Shown here: positions 51,307-59,788 of the stretch, in pieces
Layout: every line of letters starts with the position of its first letter
Numbering within the stretch: position 1 is the first letter of the stretch
IMG/VR virus record: IMGVR_UViG_3300002835_007523
Location: 35,094-99,093 of that record
DNA from: a virus
DNA length: 64,000 nucleotides
Strand: one strand, 5' to 3'
Notes under the pieces: model-generated
Told to the model about the DNA's origin: nothing
The model's database searches: none
Seen by the model: only the letters and a program-made list of their open reading frames with translations
Made by a program: the position numbers and the translations under genes

Positions 51307-51312
51307 TCATGC

Positions 51313-51507
51313 TCACCCCCCATCCTTCTCGTCCATGTTTGTTACGGAAAGCAGTTTGACATGCTCGCCGCCTCTGAGGAAGTCTTTGTTGATGCCGTTC
51401 TTAAGGAACTGGTCGTAGAACCATAAGTCCCATGCTTGCTGTTCGTATGGCTCATTTACACGGCCCTCATAGATTTGCACCTCAAAGACTACTTTTAGTC
51501 TAAGCAT
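51313..51507 (-). CDS. Small hypothetical protein
   Basis: The 64-residue product has 'VVFEVQIYEGRVNEPYEQQA' and 'WFYDQFLKNGINKDFLRGGE', suggesting a beta-alpha fold. It is coupled to the upstream gene (TAATG). No family was recognised. Confidence 0.45.
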   Translation of the reverse strand: MLRLKVVFEVQIYEGRVNEPYEQQAWDLWFYDQFLKNGINKDFLRGGEHVKLLSVTNMDEKDGG

Positions 51508-52136
51508 TACTCGTCCTCTCCTTCTACTTGTAGTTTTTCATCTTTAAGCGCAGCTAAAGCAAGAAGACTGGAGAAACCTCCTTCCCCATCCATCTGTGCT
51601 TGAAACGATCTGTAGCTCATTGGATTGAACCAGCGCTTTAGCATCTTGCCAGCCTTGACTAGCAAGAAACCGCAGGTGTTGTGTTTATCTGTTGTGTCCA
51701 CGTCAAAGGACATATGAAACATTAAGTTAGGATGCTCTTCGCTAAAGCGTCGATATGCATGTAGCGGCGGGATACATTGAGTTACATAGCTGTACGCAAC
51801 GATCCTATTTGCAACCATGCCAGTGTTTAGATTTGCGGTTAGCATCTCTGTTTCTTCATCATCAAGCTCCACGTCGGCTGTAAGTTTTACCTCCATGAAG
51901 TCTTTGAATACACCCCAGTTTTCATCCTTCCAGGTCATAGGATCTATTGCCCCGTATTTCTCTAGCATTGATGGGGTTATTAGATTGGGATCCAAAGACT
52001 TTACTTCGTCTGGAATTGGGATTGCTTTTTCTAACGATATTGGCGATTCAGAAGTAGAGACCCAGTCCATAAACGACTGTATGTCTTCTTTGTTGCCAAG
52101 AACCGTCATCTTATTTTTACATGCTGGTTCGTGCAT
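51507..52136 (-). CDS. Api92/YubB-like (DUF1281-type) protein
   Basis: A 209-residue protein resembling the Api92/YubB family, with 'KNKMTVLGNKEDIQSFMDWV' at the start and 'MTWKDENWGVFKD' in the middle. Known members are phage- and plasmid-encoded and have a ferredoxin-like N-terminal fold. The function is unknown. It overlaps the next gene by one base. Confidence 0.6.
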   Translation of the reverse strand: MHEPACKNKMTVLGNKEDIQSFMDWVSTSESPISLEKAIPIPDEVKSLDPNLITPSMLEKYGAIDPMTWKDENWGVFKDFMEVKLTADVELDDEETEMLTANLNTGMVANRIVAYSYVTQCIPPLHAYRRFSEEHPNLMFHMSFDVDTTDKHNTCGFLLVKAGKMLKRWFNPMSYRSFQAQMDGEGGFSSLLALAALKDEKLQVEGEDE

Positions 52137-52372
52137 TATTCGTGCCCTTCTTCTAGATGTTTTATGGCTATTGCTTTTGTATGTTTGGCGGTCTGTTCTC
52201 TAGACCAATTGCCAACTATTTCAAACAGCGTACCCTCTTTCTCAAGTTCGTCAAGTACAACCATAGCTACGTGTACTGCTTGCTCGATTATCATGGGTTT
52301 GATCATATCTGGGACGTCAGACATATCCGGTAAGCAACCGAAGTTGTCGTTGTCCTTATTTTCTTCTGCCAT
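52136..52372 (-). CDS. Small acidic hypothetical protein
   Basis: A 78-residue protein, acidic at the N-terminus ('MAEENKDNDNFGCLPD') and with a helical centre ('IKPMIIEQAVHVAMVVLDEL'). GAGGGGAAAG precedes the ATG. It overlaps the next gene (TAATG). No function is assigned. Confidence 0.45.
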   Translation of the reverse strand: MAEENKDNDNFGCLPDMSDVPDMIKPMIIEQAVHVAMVVLDELEKEGTLFEIVGNWSREQTAKHTKAIAIKHLEEGHE

Positions 52373-52395
52373 TTCTTTCCCCTCTCGTTGCTTTA

Positions 52396-52968
52396 TTAGT
52401 CTTCGACCGCAGTGTTTGTTGCGGTGACTAATTTGTTCTCAAGGTCAGTAACGAATATCTGTATGTCTTCGTAGAACTTAGCGTCAACATACTGTTCGTC
52501 TGAGATCTTGAGCAACTCGATCATTGCAGACATGCGGTCATACTTAGAGCCTAGGCTCTTGCCACGACCGTACTGCCCTGCGTTCTCTTCCTTCACCCAT
52601 TCCTGGATTATTTGAAGAGCTTCTTTGGATACCGGACTACCCTTTGGTTTCATTGGCCAGGTAGGTATATCTCTAGATTGGATAGTAAAGCTAACAGTTC
52701 CTGGACCCATACCATCACCGTTGTTTCTATAGTGATAGCGATCTATGTTGGTATTGATATCGATGCTACTAATTGTTGGTATAAGACTCAACAGATATTC
52801 TCTATTGCTCTCTGCCCAACGATCGTAGTCGAATCGCTCTACCTGCGTGCTCAAGGCTTTATACTTTTCTATAATTGCCTTGTTCTTTTCCATACGAGTA
52901 ATAGCATCTACTCGTCTAATCAGAAACGGTGCTGTAGACCGTCTCGTCCTCTGAGTCGTTGTTGACAT
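52396..52968 (-). CDS. Hypothetical helical protein
   Basis: A 190-residue protein with long helices ('RMEKNKAIIEKYKALSTQV', 'RMSAMIELLKIS') and a beta-rich middle ('RYHYRNNGDGMGPGTVSFTI'). GGAGAACC precedes the ATG. It overlaps its upstream neighbour by 53 bases. No family was recognised. Confidence 0.5.
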   Translation of the reverse strand: MSTTTQRTRRSTAPFLIRRVDAITRMEKNKAIIEKYKALSTQVERFDYDRWAESNREYLLSLIPTISSIDINTNIDRYHYRNNGDGMGPGTVSFTIQSRDIPTWPMKPKGSPVSKEALQIIQEWVKEENAGQYGRGKSLGSKYDRMSAMIELLKISDEQYVDAKFYEDIQIFVTDLENKLVTATNTAVED

Positions 52969-53230
52969 CAGGTTCTCCTCTCTTGTATGATATTGGTTCT
53001 ACTTTAGGTGTTTCCTTTGTATTGCTTGCAGTGAGTATCTTGTCCATATCTTCTGTCTCTAGATTGTTGAGCGCCCATTCCTGAGGCTCAAGCAATTCAT
53101 GTATATCGAAGTTGGAGATATCACTATCTGCTACGAGGTCTGCTGCCTCTAAGCAGAATATGTATGCGTCGTGGTCTGTATCAAACGGACCTATTGCATC
53201 ATTTGTTAGTGTGTCTAGAACGATGTACAA
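52916..53230 (-). CDS. Hypothetical protein
   Basis: The 104-residue product is acidic, starting 'MYIVLDTLTNDAIGPFDTDH'. Its 3' end overlaps the following gene by 53 bases, and its 5' end the preceding gene by 16 bases. It has no recognised domain. Confidence 0.4.
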   Translation of the reverse strand: MYIVLDTLTNDAIGPFDTDHDAYIFCLEAADLVADSDISNFDIHELLEPQEWALNNLETEDMDKILTASNTKETPKVEPISYKRGEPDVNNDSEDETVYSTVSD

Positions 53231-53703
53231 TCTGTTTCACTCCCATCTCCACTGAGCATACTAAGCTCTAGCTCTTCTGCTGCTATTTGATTTGGTAACT
53301 TGCAGTCGTTTACCATTTCTGCACGAGTGCTAAGCATGTCAACTCCCTTGACCGCTCCGATTTGCATACCGACTATAGCCTTGGCATATAGTTGTATGAA
53401 CTTGTGGTCGCTGTCAACGGCCATACCCATAGCCACGATTTCTTTTGCCTTATCTACGTCTGCTTTAGGACCACCTAGTAGGTATTGTCCTGCAGCAATA
53501 GATAGGGGAGATATTGCCATCTTTGGGTTGGATGAGTTGTTTTGTATGTCCTTGGCTAGGTTTTCCCAGAACAGCGGATCATACTTGTTGAAGTCAGCAA
53601 AGTCTCTGAAGGTTTCCTTATAGTTTATAAGAACTATCATTCGAGAGATGTCTTTGCTATCTGCTCTATCCTTGAGTCCATCAAGGATTATCTTTCTGTA
53701 CAT
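53215..53703 (-). CDS. DUF4192-like hypothetical protein (weak)
   Basis: The 162-residue protein has a repeat-like helical segment ('AISPLSIAAGQYLLGGPKAD', then KAKEIVAMGMAVD) reminiscent of the C-terminus of DUF4192 proteins of Actinobacteria. A GGGAGG site precedes the ATG. It sits beside the VWA/MoxR pair, so it may belong to that system. Confidence 0.4.
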   Translation of the reverse strand: MYRKIILDGLKDRADSKDISRMIVLINYKETFRDFADFNKYDPLFWENLAKDIQNNSSNPKMAISPLSIAAGQYLLGGPKADVDKAKEIVAMGMAVDSDHKFIQLYAKAIVGMQIGAVKGVDMLSTRAEMVNDCKLPNQIAAEELELSMLSGDGSETDCTSF

Positions 53704-53713
53704 ATACCCTCCC

Positions 53714-55705
53714 TTATATTCTCTGTTTTTTCTTAATTGCTCCGACCACTACTTCCTTAGCCAAAGCAAGTAAGTCTTTGCTTGAGTTAACTCGCTTAAA
53801 CAATTCAGCACCATGTTGTAGCTCATACTCCGGGCTACCATACTTGTTGATTGCTTGCTGGTTTCTCTCTTCTATGGAGGCATAGTCTCTGTCACGCATG
53901 ATTAACACCATCGTGGTCAAGATACCCCGCTTGCTGATGCGTTTAATTACATCATCATTTTTATCAGAGTTAAAGACACCGTCCGTAATCATGAACAGCA
54001 TCTTATTCTTACGTTGAGATGACAGTAGTACTTTTTCTGCCATCAGTAACGACTCGTATGGATCGGTACCGCCATTGCCATAGATGAACTTGTACTTGGT
54101 ACGTTCAGCTTTCTGGGCTCTTGTGTATGCGATCTCTGTCTTGTCGTCAAATGCATAGACAGTTACTGGACAGTCTATGTGCTCTAAAGCACGTTTAATA
54201 GTCCAGCACATTAGAGATGCTTGACGATCGTTATTGTCACTGTTCATTGAGCCAGAACGATCGATCAAGATAACAGCTTCTATGTCTGTGCTGTCATCCC
54301 CTTCAGTCCAACGGTCAAAGGCTTCTTCGGCATTCCTATTGCGTATAAACCTACGCACATTCAGCTTGCCGGAAGATACTCCCCTGAACCAGTGTGGTTC
54401 TGAGTCATCTCTAAGCTTTTGTAGTTCGTGTGAGAATTTCTTGTAGTCTAGAAGATTAACTGGTGGGACAGGGACAGAGTCAAAGACTCCAGCCTCGGCC
54501 TCATCGAAATCTTCACGACCAGTTATGATTACTCGCTGCTTTCTGCGTATATCACGTAGAACATCTTTACGTGAATATATGTCTTCTAAAGCATCTTGTA
54601 TATCATCCATTAGATCATTGGGTATACCACCGAAACTCTTGTGGTGTCCGCTACCAGCATTCAAAGAGATCTGATCTTCTAACTCTGGGTCGAGTTGATC
54701 AATGCGTTCTTTGTTTTGCTGACGCAGTTCAAGAGCTTCTTCAGCATTCTGTGGAATTGTTGTAGAACTTATTGGTACTCCATTACCACCTTTTACGATG
54801 GATGATGATTCTTCCGAATCGTCCGGGCCAACTGGGAATCCACAGCCACCAGGCCATTCTTCTTGTTCCTCAGTAACGTCTTGCGGAGTTGCTGGGTCTT
54901 TGGGTGTATAGACTGACTCTCTTGTACCCATGTTTGCAGCAACCTTTGCGTCACGTTCTTGAGCTTTGCCTGGTTCTGGTCTACCCTTGATTAACGGTAG
55001 TCTGTCCATACATCCAGCATGTCCAGCATTCATCATCTCTTGATCTAGCTCATCAAGTACGAGCTTTTGAAACTCCTCGATCAATTGTTGAGCACGTTTG
55101 TAGTCTCTTGGAAATGCTAAGAGTCTGTACTCATCAATGATGCGTTGAATGTCTGGAATTAGTTCTGGTTTGTAGAACATATCTCTAAACGCTTCTCTGA
55201 TATGAACTGGCAAGTAACGTCTACCATAAAGCATTGGGTAGTTTGTCACTGCAGTATCTGGAGTTGCCGCTGCATGCTTGAGTGCAATCTCTTGCAAGTA
55301 GGGCATGACTGATGGATACCTTGCAATGAACAACGTCTCGCATCGTGCGTCCTCCAACAGGTTAAACGCCATGTAAAAACCTGTATCAATGACCCACTTG
55401 ATTATCGTTGTTCCTTTGCGAGGAGAATAGAAGTGATGAGCCAATTCGTGATAGTTAAGACCAGTCACGTTAGTCAGCGTTTCTATATCCATTTCGTCTA
55501 TCTTTGAAGCATTTAGCCAGATCGTTTCACCATCCGACCACGCTGCTGCGTGACCTTCTTTAACGACCTGAACAGTGATAGGATCGCCAGTTAGAACTCG
55601 ATCAGCACCCTCATACACTCTGGCAAGTGTTGAGAGTTGGAGTGCTCGAATCTGTTCTTTCTCAGATCGAAACTCTCCTTGTTCTATCTCATCTACATAT
55701 CCCAT
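53714..55705 (-). CDS. VWA-domain protein with HExxH motif
   Basis: A 663-residue protein. Residues 86-90 are HELAH in 'LNYHELAHHFY', the zinc-peptidase signature. An acidic middle region follows, and a VWA domain begins near residue 475 with MIDAS motif 'AVILIDRSGSMNSD', further 'MITDGVF' and a threonine-containing loop. This resembles the CobT/VWA partner of MoxR ATPases. It is encoded nine bases downstream of the MoxR-like gene. It may act in metal insertion, complex remodelling or proteolysis. Confidence 0.8.
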   Translation of the reverse strand: MGYVDEIEQGEFRSEKEQIRALQLSTLARVYEGADRVLTGDPITVQVVKEGHAAAWSDGETIWLNASKIDEMDIETLTNVTGLNYHELAHHFYSPRKGTTIIKWVIDTGFYMAFNLLEDARCETLFIARYPSVMPYLQEIALKHAAATPDTAVTNYPMLYGRRYLPVHIREAFRDMFYKPELIPDIQRIIDEYRLLAFPRDYKRAQQLIEEFQKLVLDELDQEMMNAGHAGCMDRLPLIKGRPEPGKAQERDAKVAANMGTRESVYTPKDPATPQDVTEEQEEWPGGCGFPVGPDDSEESSSIVKGGNGVPISSTTIPQNAEEALELRQQNKERIDQLDPELEDQISLNAGSGHHKSFGGIPNDLMDDIQDALEDIYSRKDVLRDIRRKQRVIITGREDFDEAEAGVFDSVPVPPVNLLDYKKFSHELQKLRDDSEPHWFRGVSSGKLNVRRFIRNRNAEEAFDRWTEGDDSTDIEAVILIDRSGSMNSDNNDRQASLMCWTIKRALEHIDCPVTVYAFDDKTEIAYTRAQKAERTKYKFIYGNGGTDPYESLLMAEKVLLSSQRKNKMLFMITDGVFNSDKNDDVIKRISKRGILTTMVLIMRDRDYASIEERNQQAINKYGSPEYELQHGAELFKRVNSSKDLLALAKEVVVGAIKKKQRI

Positions 55706-55714
55706 TTATTGCTC

Positions 55715-57106
55715 CTAGTTCTTTGTCTTTAGCCAAGCGTCTACTTCATCTGCGACAGGAGTCTCAGATCCTTTATCTTGTACTAGCTGTACCTCATTGA
55801 GGTTGAACTCTTCACGAAGATTGTATTCGTGAGTTTGGAATACAAGCTGGACCTTGTCCTGCTCGTCCTTGTCAAAGTGTGCAATAAAGTTAGCTACTGC
55901 AAACTCATAGCCAAATGCTGGTATAAAGCGTTCAAGCTCCATTGCCATATTGGTTGAGATTGGAGTTTCAAACTCACCTTTTGCTGCTTCGTTACGCATT
56001 TGCTTGACGATAAGTTTGATGGTCTTAGACTTAATCAACTTATCCTCGACATCGTCGTCGTAGTCCCAGTGAATTTGAACTGAGAAACGATTACGCATAG
56101 CAAAATTGAGCGGCGTAGTACCGACATACTCTGGGTTCATGGTGGCAAAGATCATGAGGTCTGGATGAGCCTCAATTGTCTCGCCGTGATGATCCAATAG
56201 CTGAAGGACACGTCGTCCGTCAAGGAGTGAATATAGACTGGTGTATATCTTTGGCGAGATAAAGTTAAACTCGTCAAGGATGAGTACGCCACCGTTACGA
56301 ACAACGTCAGTAACAGGACCGTCAATCCAGGCAAAGCCACCTGTCTCATGGTCATATATATCTTTACCAAAGAGAGTAGATGTCTCTAGCGCTGCATTGC
56401 CAGACACTTGAGCAACACGCTGTCTGCGTGCAGATGCCCATGCTAGAACTGCAGTAGTCTTACCGGGACCGGTAGGGCCGTAGATAAGGACGTCTTCGCC
56501 CATTTCTTTGGCCTTGTCAAAGCGTTCAAAGTCGGACTTGCCGAATAGAGTGCGATTGACATACTTAGATGCAAGCTCAAGCGGCGGTATTGAAGCTAGT
56601 GCTAGTGATAACACTTTGCCGTGTGTCTGAACCTGTGTAACTGGCGATGTTTGTGTTGGAGCGGACTCTGGCTCATCTCTACGCAGATCGATAATGCTTT
56701 CTGCTAGGGATTTGTCCTCGACGGATACTTTGTCATACAGTTCTTGTATGGCTTCTGTAGCTGGTCTACCATCTACTGTCTTGGAATTCTTGAATGATGA
56801 CAACGCTTTGTTGCCAAGCACTGGAGAATATCCACGCTCACTGATCTGTGTGTAATCACCGTCAGTTACATAGACAGCGATTGGTCGATTAGTTACGGTC
56901 TCGTGTTCAGATACAACGTCCAATAACGAATAGAGAGTAGTCGGTTGCCACTTGTTATGTGGACCTTTTTCTCCATCAGTTACTCTGGAATAAACCAGAA
57001 CTGGAACAGATTCGTTGTTCAGATCATTGTTAGGAACAATAAGAGTTTGACGCTTATTTGCTCCCATAGACGGTGTATACGTCTCGACGAACATCGCTAT
57101 ATTCAT
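55715..57106 (-). CDS. MoxR-like AAA+ ATPase
   Basis: A 463-residue protein. The N-terminal ~150 residues have no recognised domain. The AAA+ core has Walker A 'IYGPTGPGKTTAVL' (~210), Walker B 'VLILDEFNFISP' (~274), sensor 'IFATMNPEYVG' and arginine-finger 'FAMRNRFSVQIHWDY', typical of MoxR/CobS. It would remodel a partner, most likely the adjacent VWA protein. It is the first gene after the structured 341-base gap. GAAGGGAAAGG precedes the ATG. Confidence 0.85.
   Translation of the reverse strand: MNIAMFVETYTPSMGANKRQTLIVPNNDLNNESVPVLVYSRVTDGEKGPHNKWQPTTLYSLLDVVSEHETVTNRPIAVYVTDGDYTQISERGYSPVLGNKALSSFKNSKTVDGRPATEAIQELYDKVSVEDKSLAESIIDLRRDEPESAPTQTSPVTQVQTHGKVLSLALASIPPLELASKYVNRTLFGKSDFERFDKAKEMGEDVLIYGPTGPGKTTAVLAWASARRQRVAQVSGNAALETSTLFGKDIYDHETGGFAWIDGPVTDVVRNGGVLILDEFNFISPKIYTSLYSLLDGRRVLQLLDHHGETIEAHPDLMIFATMNPEYVGTTPLNFAMRNRFSVQIHWDYDDDVEDKLIKSKTIKLIVKQMRNEAAKGEFETPISTNMAMELERFIPAFGYEFAVANFIAHFDKDEQDKVQLVFQTHEYNLREEFNLNEVQLVQDKGSETPVADEVDAWLKTKN
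56647..56659 (-). repeat. 13-base motif copy inside the MoxR-like gene
   Basis: CCAACACAAACAT on the minus strand, within codons for Pro-Thr-Gln-Thr. It is identical to the intergenic copies over 13 bases but followed by C, not T. Confidence 0.5.
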
Positions 57107-57447
57107 TGTTGCCTTTCCCTTCTTTAGTTGGTATTTCTACCTCACCACTTACACGGTGTAAGTGGCTAGCAAGATAACCAAACCTGTTGGTTACCCTACT
57201 AGCCACTAACTAAATGGGCAAGGGGCTAACGCCGATATGCAGACGCGTTAGCCCCCGGCACCGGTATAGGCAAAACTACTTACCGAAGCTACTTACTCGC
57301 AGGAAGGAGATGAATCCAGGTTCTCCGATGATGTAAGCGCTATGCACTTACGATATTCGGCCAGAAACAAGGATTGAGAGCTCTGGTCTACTTTCTTTAG
57401 AGGAAGCCTGTTTTGCCTACCCCTCCGTCAACCGGTGTTGACGAAAT
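57107..57447. other. Structured 341-base intergenic region
   Basis: This gap has no gene. It holds a 10-bp palindrome (57145-57165) overlapping a competing 9-bp stem (57161-57169/57199-57207), an 11-bp hairpin (57222-57255), a 7-bp hairpin (57426-57443) and a distant 10-bp inverted repeat (57267-57276/57410-57419). GTAAGT/ACTTAC occurs five times. It may hold an origin, an ncRNA or a control region for the MoxR operon. Confidence 0.6.
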
Positions 57448-58173
57448 CTATACTTGCTCAAGAGTTATGGTTGAATCCCAAGCCGCTCTCAATATAGGTG
57501 CACTATCTAACAGTGTGGCTTTCCACTCTTTTGATATTGCCTCTGATATTTCTTTGGTTGATAGGCCCTGTTGTCTACCATCCATATGCCATCTATTGAC
57601 GCACTTCATATACAGAGATATAGACTCTGGCATTGGTTTACCGTTCAATAGTTTGGGGAACTCATTTGCTAGGTCAATAGATAGGGCTGTGTGTTTGTAT
57701 ATGCCTGCCATATTTATGGCAAGAGGACCGTAAAACTTTACGGCATGAGCAGGCCAGCCATTCCTCCAATTATACGTTGACATAATTCTGTATATTCGAA
57801 TTATCTCTACAAGATATCTAGGCCGTAGAGTTTGATTGTTGTACCACTTTATTTTCTTTATTAGTTCGGCTGCAACTAGTAGGGGATAGTCCTCGTATAG
57901 TTGTGTGTAATAACAGGGTAGGTACCCATATTTACCGTTGTAGATTGCTTTTGCTATTACTTCTGGGGGAATCTTTTCTGCAGTTTCATGGCCTTCTGTA
58001 AAATAAAACGGGGTATATAGCGGCCGTTCACCATCTGTAGATAACCACGATGGAACTTCATCTCTTATGAATTTACTGGCTTCATCGTGGTCGTCTTCTC
58101 CTAGTGTTAACACTTCAAGGTCTTGACTTGTGTCTTGATCTCTGTGAGTTAACATAGTTGTTTCATTGGTCAC
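57448..58173 (-). CDS. Hypothetical protein
   Basis: The 241-residue protein is acidic at the start and has 'YGYLPCYYTQLYEDYPLLVA' and 'STYNWRNGWPAHAVKFYGPL', Tyr/Trp-rich helical segments. GTG is the start after AAGGAGAAAAAG. It lies upstream of the structured gap. No family was recognised. Confidence 0.45.
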   Translation of the reverse strand: MTNETTMLTHRDQDTSQDLEVLTLGEDDHDEASKFIRDEVPSWLSTDGERPLYTPFYFTEGHETAEKIPPEVIAKAIYNGKYGYLPCYYTQLYEDYPLLVAAELIKKIKWYNNQTLRPRYLVEIIRIYRIMSTYNWRNGWPAHAVKFYGPLAINMAGIYKHTALSIDLANEFPKLLNGKPMPESISLYMKCVNRWHMDGRQQGLSTKEISEAISKEWKATLLDSAPILRAAWDSTITLEQV

Positions 58174-58885
58174 CTTTTTCTCCTTCCTTTTCTTTGACTA
58201 TATTTATTAGCAGTTTTGGTTTATGTACTTGAAGTATCTTTCCAGTAGCAAGATCAATAGTTAAAGGATCTCCATCCCACTGAAAAGCTTTTCGTTTACC
58301 GCCCAAATCTCTGTGCCCAACACCGTTGCAAAATCGACATTCGATTTTAGCTCTGTGATTATCTGGGTTGAGATTTGGATTGCTTTGCAAACAGTTACAG
58401 CCGTATACCGTGAAGGTTTGACCACTAAATGTTTTTACCTCTTGATATCTGAATCTGTTAGTGTTTTTATTTCTTGCTTTATCTTTTTGTCCATTGCATT
58501 GATACCAATGTACTCCTTTACCTACGCATTTGGGGCAAGGCACCTTTCTAGTGTCAGTAAAGGTGTCTCCCTCTTGAAGTAAATAGAGTTTATGATTCCT
58601 CTGTACAAGACCTTCAAGGTTTGCATATCTGATTAATACATCTCTTGTTGATGGATAACTAAAGGACCGATCCAAGGCTATAATTGCTAATCCATTTGGA
58701 AGATAGCGAATTAGATCAGGACCCCAGTTTTTGAAATGTATGCCAATAGATGCACCGTCATTTCTGTACGTTGCATACAGTCTTTTGTTGTAGAGAGTTC
58801 TAAAAATCTTTTTTCTACCTCTATCGATGTATGCTTTTGCTGAATCATAATCGTGGACAATTGCATTCCAACGATTACTTGTCAT
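58163..58885 (-). CDS. Protein with DnaJ-like zinc knuckles
   Basis: A 240-residue protein with 'CPKCVGKGVHWYQC' and 'ECRFCNGVGHRD', matching the CxxCxGxG zinc knuckles of DnaJ proteins, plus a third Cys pair ('YGCNCLQ'). The J-domain itself is absent. It may be a zinc-dependent chaperone or nucleic-acid binder. AAAGGAAACC precedes the ATG. Confidence 0.6.
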   Translation of the reverse strand: MTSNRWNAIVHDYDSAKAYIDRGRKKIFRTLYNKRLYATYRNDGASIGIHFKNWGPDLIRYLPNGLAIIALDRSFSYPSTRDVLIRYANLEGLVQRNHKLYLLQEGDTFTDTRKVPCPKCVGKGVHWYQCNGQKDKARNKNTNRFRYQEVKTFSGQTFTVYGCNCLQSNPNLNPDNHRAKIECRFCNGVGHRDLGGKRKAFQWDGDPLTIDLATGKILQVHKPKLLINIVKEKEGEKGDQ

Positions 58886-59073
58886 GGTTTCCTTTCATAT
58901 GTTTGAAGGCAGTTTATCCCTTCACATGCCTAGGTGACGAGCCTGCGTTATTACCTTAGGTAACCGGCCATGAAGACCAAGCTGCACCCCTTCCGATGCA
59001 GATAGTGACAACTACCGATGAATCAGGGTTTCGACGGCAAGGCGGTCTCCGTCCTAATGATGGCCTGTTGTCG

Positions 59074-59147
59074 TGCGCTGTGTAGGACTTGAACCTACGA
59101 CGACCGGATTATGAGTCCGGGGCTCTAACCAACTGAGCTAACAGCGC
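59074..59147 (-). tRNA. tRNA with CAT anticodon (Ile2 or Met)
   Basis: The minus strand folds into a full cloverleaf: 7-bp acceptor stem (GCGCTGT/ACAGCGC), D-arm GCTC/GAGC, anticodon stem CCGGA/TCCGG with loop CTCATAA, 5-base variable loop and T-arm GTAGG/CCTAC with TTCAAGT. The discriminator is A and no CCA is encoded. The anticodon CAT could read Met or, if lysidine-modified, Ile (AUA). TTCAAGT is the form in bacterial tRNA-Ile2. The gene lies 24 bases after a coding stop. Confidence 0.9.
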
Positions 59148-59153
59148 GGGGGA

Positions 59154-59166
59154 ATGTTTGTGTTGG
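59154..59166 (-). repeat. 13-base motif copy, intergenic before the tRNA
   Basis: CCAACACAAACAT on the minus strand, six bases before the tRNA 5' end and a few bases after the preceding stop. In intergenic copies the motif continues with a T. Confidence 0.6.
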
Positions 59167-59171
59167 TACGC

Positions 59172-59459
59172 CTATTTATGGCTATCACACGTGCATTCTT
59201 GCCCATCAGCAAGTGCGTATTTACTGTAGTCCACATTAGGTACGGCCATAGTAAATACTCTTATCATGCGTCTAACTTTCCACTCCATTAGTTGTGCAGG
59301 AAATGCTGCACCCCACATGGTGTCATAACTTTGTATCTGATCTACTCGTATGATGGACTCACTGGTCCTATGGCTTTGAGGCCAGTTGTAATTAGTTATC
59401 TTATAGATAACTGGGGTATCACAACGATACCTAACTGATTCATCTATCACTCCATGCAT
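59172..59459 (-). CDS. Small hypothetical protein
   Basis: A 95-residue protein with 'PVIYKITNYNWPQSHR' and a CTC motif near the end ('QECTCDSHK'). It overlaps its upstream WhiB-like gene by one base (TAATG). The tRNA follows 24 bases downstream. No family was recognised. Confidence 0.45.
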   Translation of the reverse strand: MHGVIDESVRYRCDTPVIYKITNYNWPQSHRTSESIIRVDQIQSYDTMWGAAFPAQLMEWKVRRMIRVFTMAVPNVDYSKYALADGQECTCDSHK

Positions 59460-59788
59460 TACTCATCTCTCTTTCGTGTTCTTCGTATCCGTATAACATA
59501 CAGTTCATCTTCGTCTAAACCTCCCCACACACCAAAGTCTTGACGAGTATTGACTGCAAAGTCAAGGCATTCTGTAGTTACGGTGCAGGTAGCACAGACT
59601 AGCTTTGCCTGTCGTGTTCTTTCATCCTTTTCCGGACCGCGTTCTTGGTCGGGATGAAAGAATAGTTCTGGATCTACAGTTCTACAAGCAGCATCCTCTT
59701 GCCACTGGTAATTCTTTAGCGTCGGTGTAGGTAATCGTTTGATTACTACATTTGTTTGAACAATAGTGCGTCGTATCCTAGAGGACAT
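59459..59788 (-). CDS. WhiB-like Fe-S transcription factor
   Basis: The 109-residue Wbl protein has cysteines at 35, 65, 68 and 74 and the 'FGVWGGLDEDE' turn, all canonical. An N-terminal extension of ~30 residues precedes the core, and the C-terminus is basic ('RIRRTRKRDE'). It is the third Wbl gene of the phage and lies in the leftward arm, so it may act early. It overlaps its neighbour by 11 bases. Confidence 0.9.
   Translation of the reverse strand: MSSRIRRTIVQTNVVIKRLPTPTLKNYQWQEDAACRTVDPELFFHPDQERGPEKDERTRQAKLVCATCTVTTECLDFAVNTRQDFGVWGGLDEDELYVIRIRRTRKRDE

Noticed and set aside
51131-51316. Alternative 61-residue frame on the minus strand at the HicA-like gene
   Set aside because: Lower protein-like character; the HicA-like frame fits a known fold and the ribosome-binding site suits it as well.
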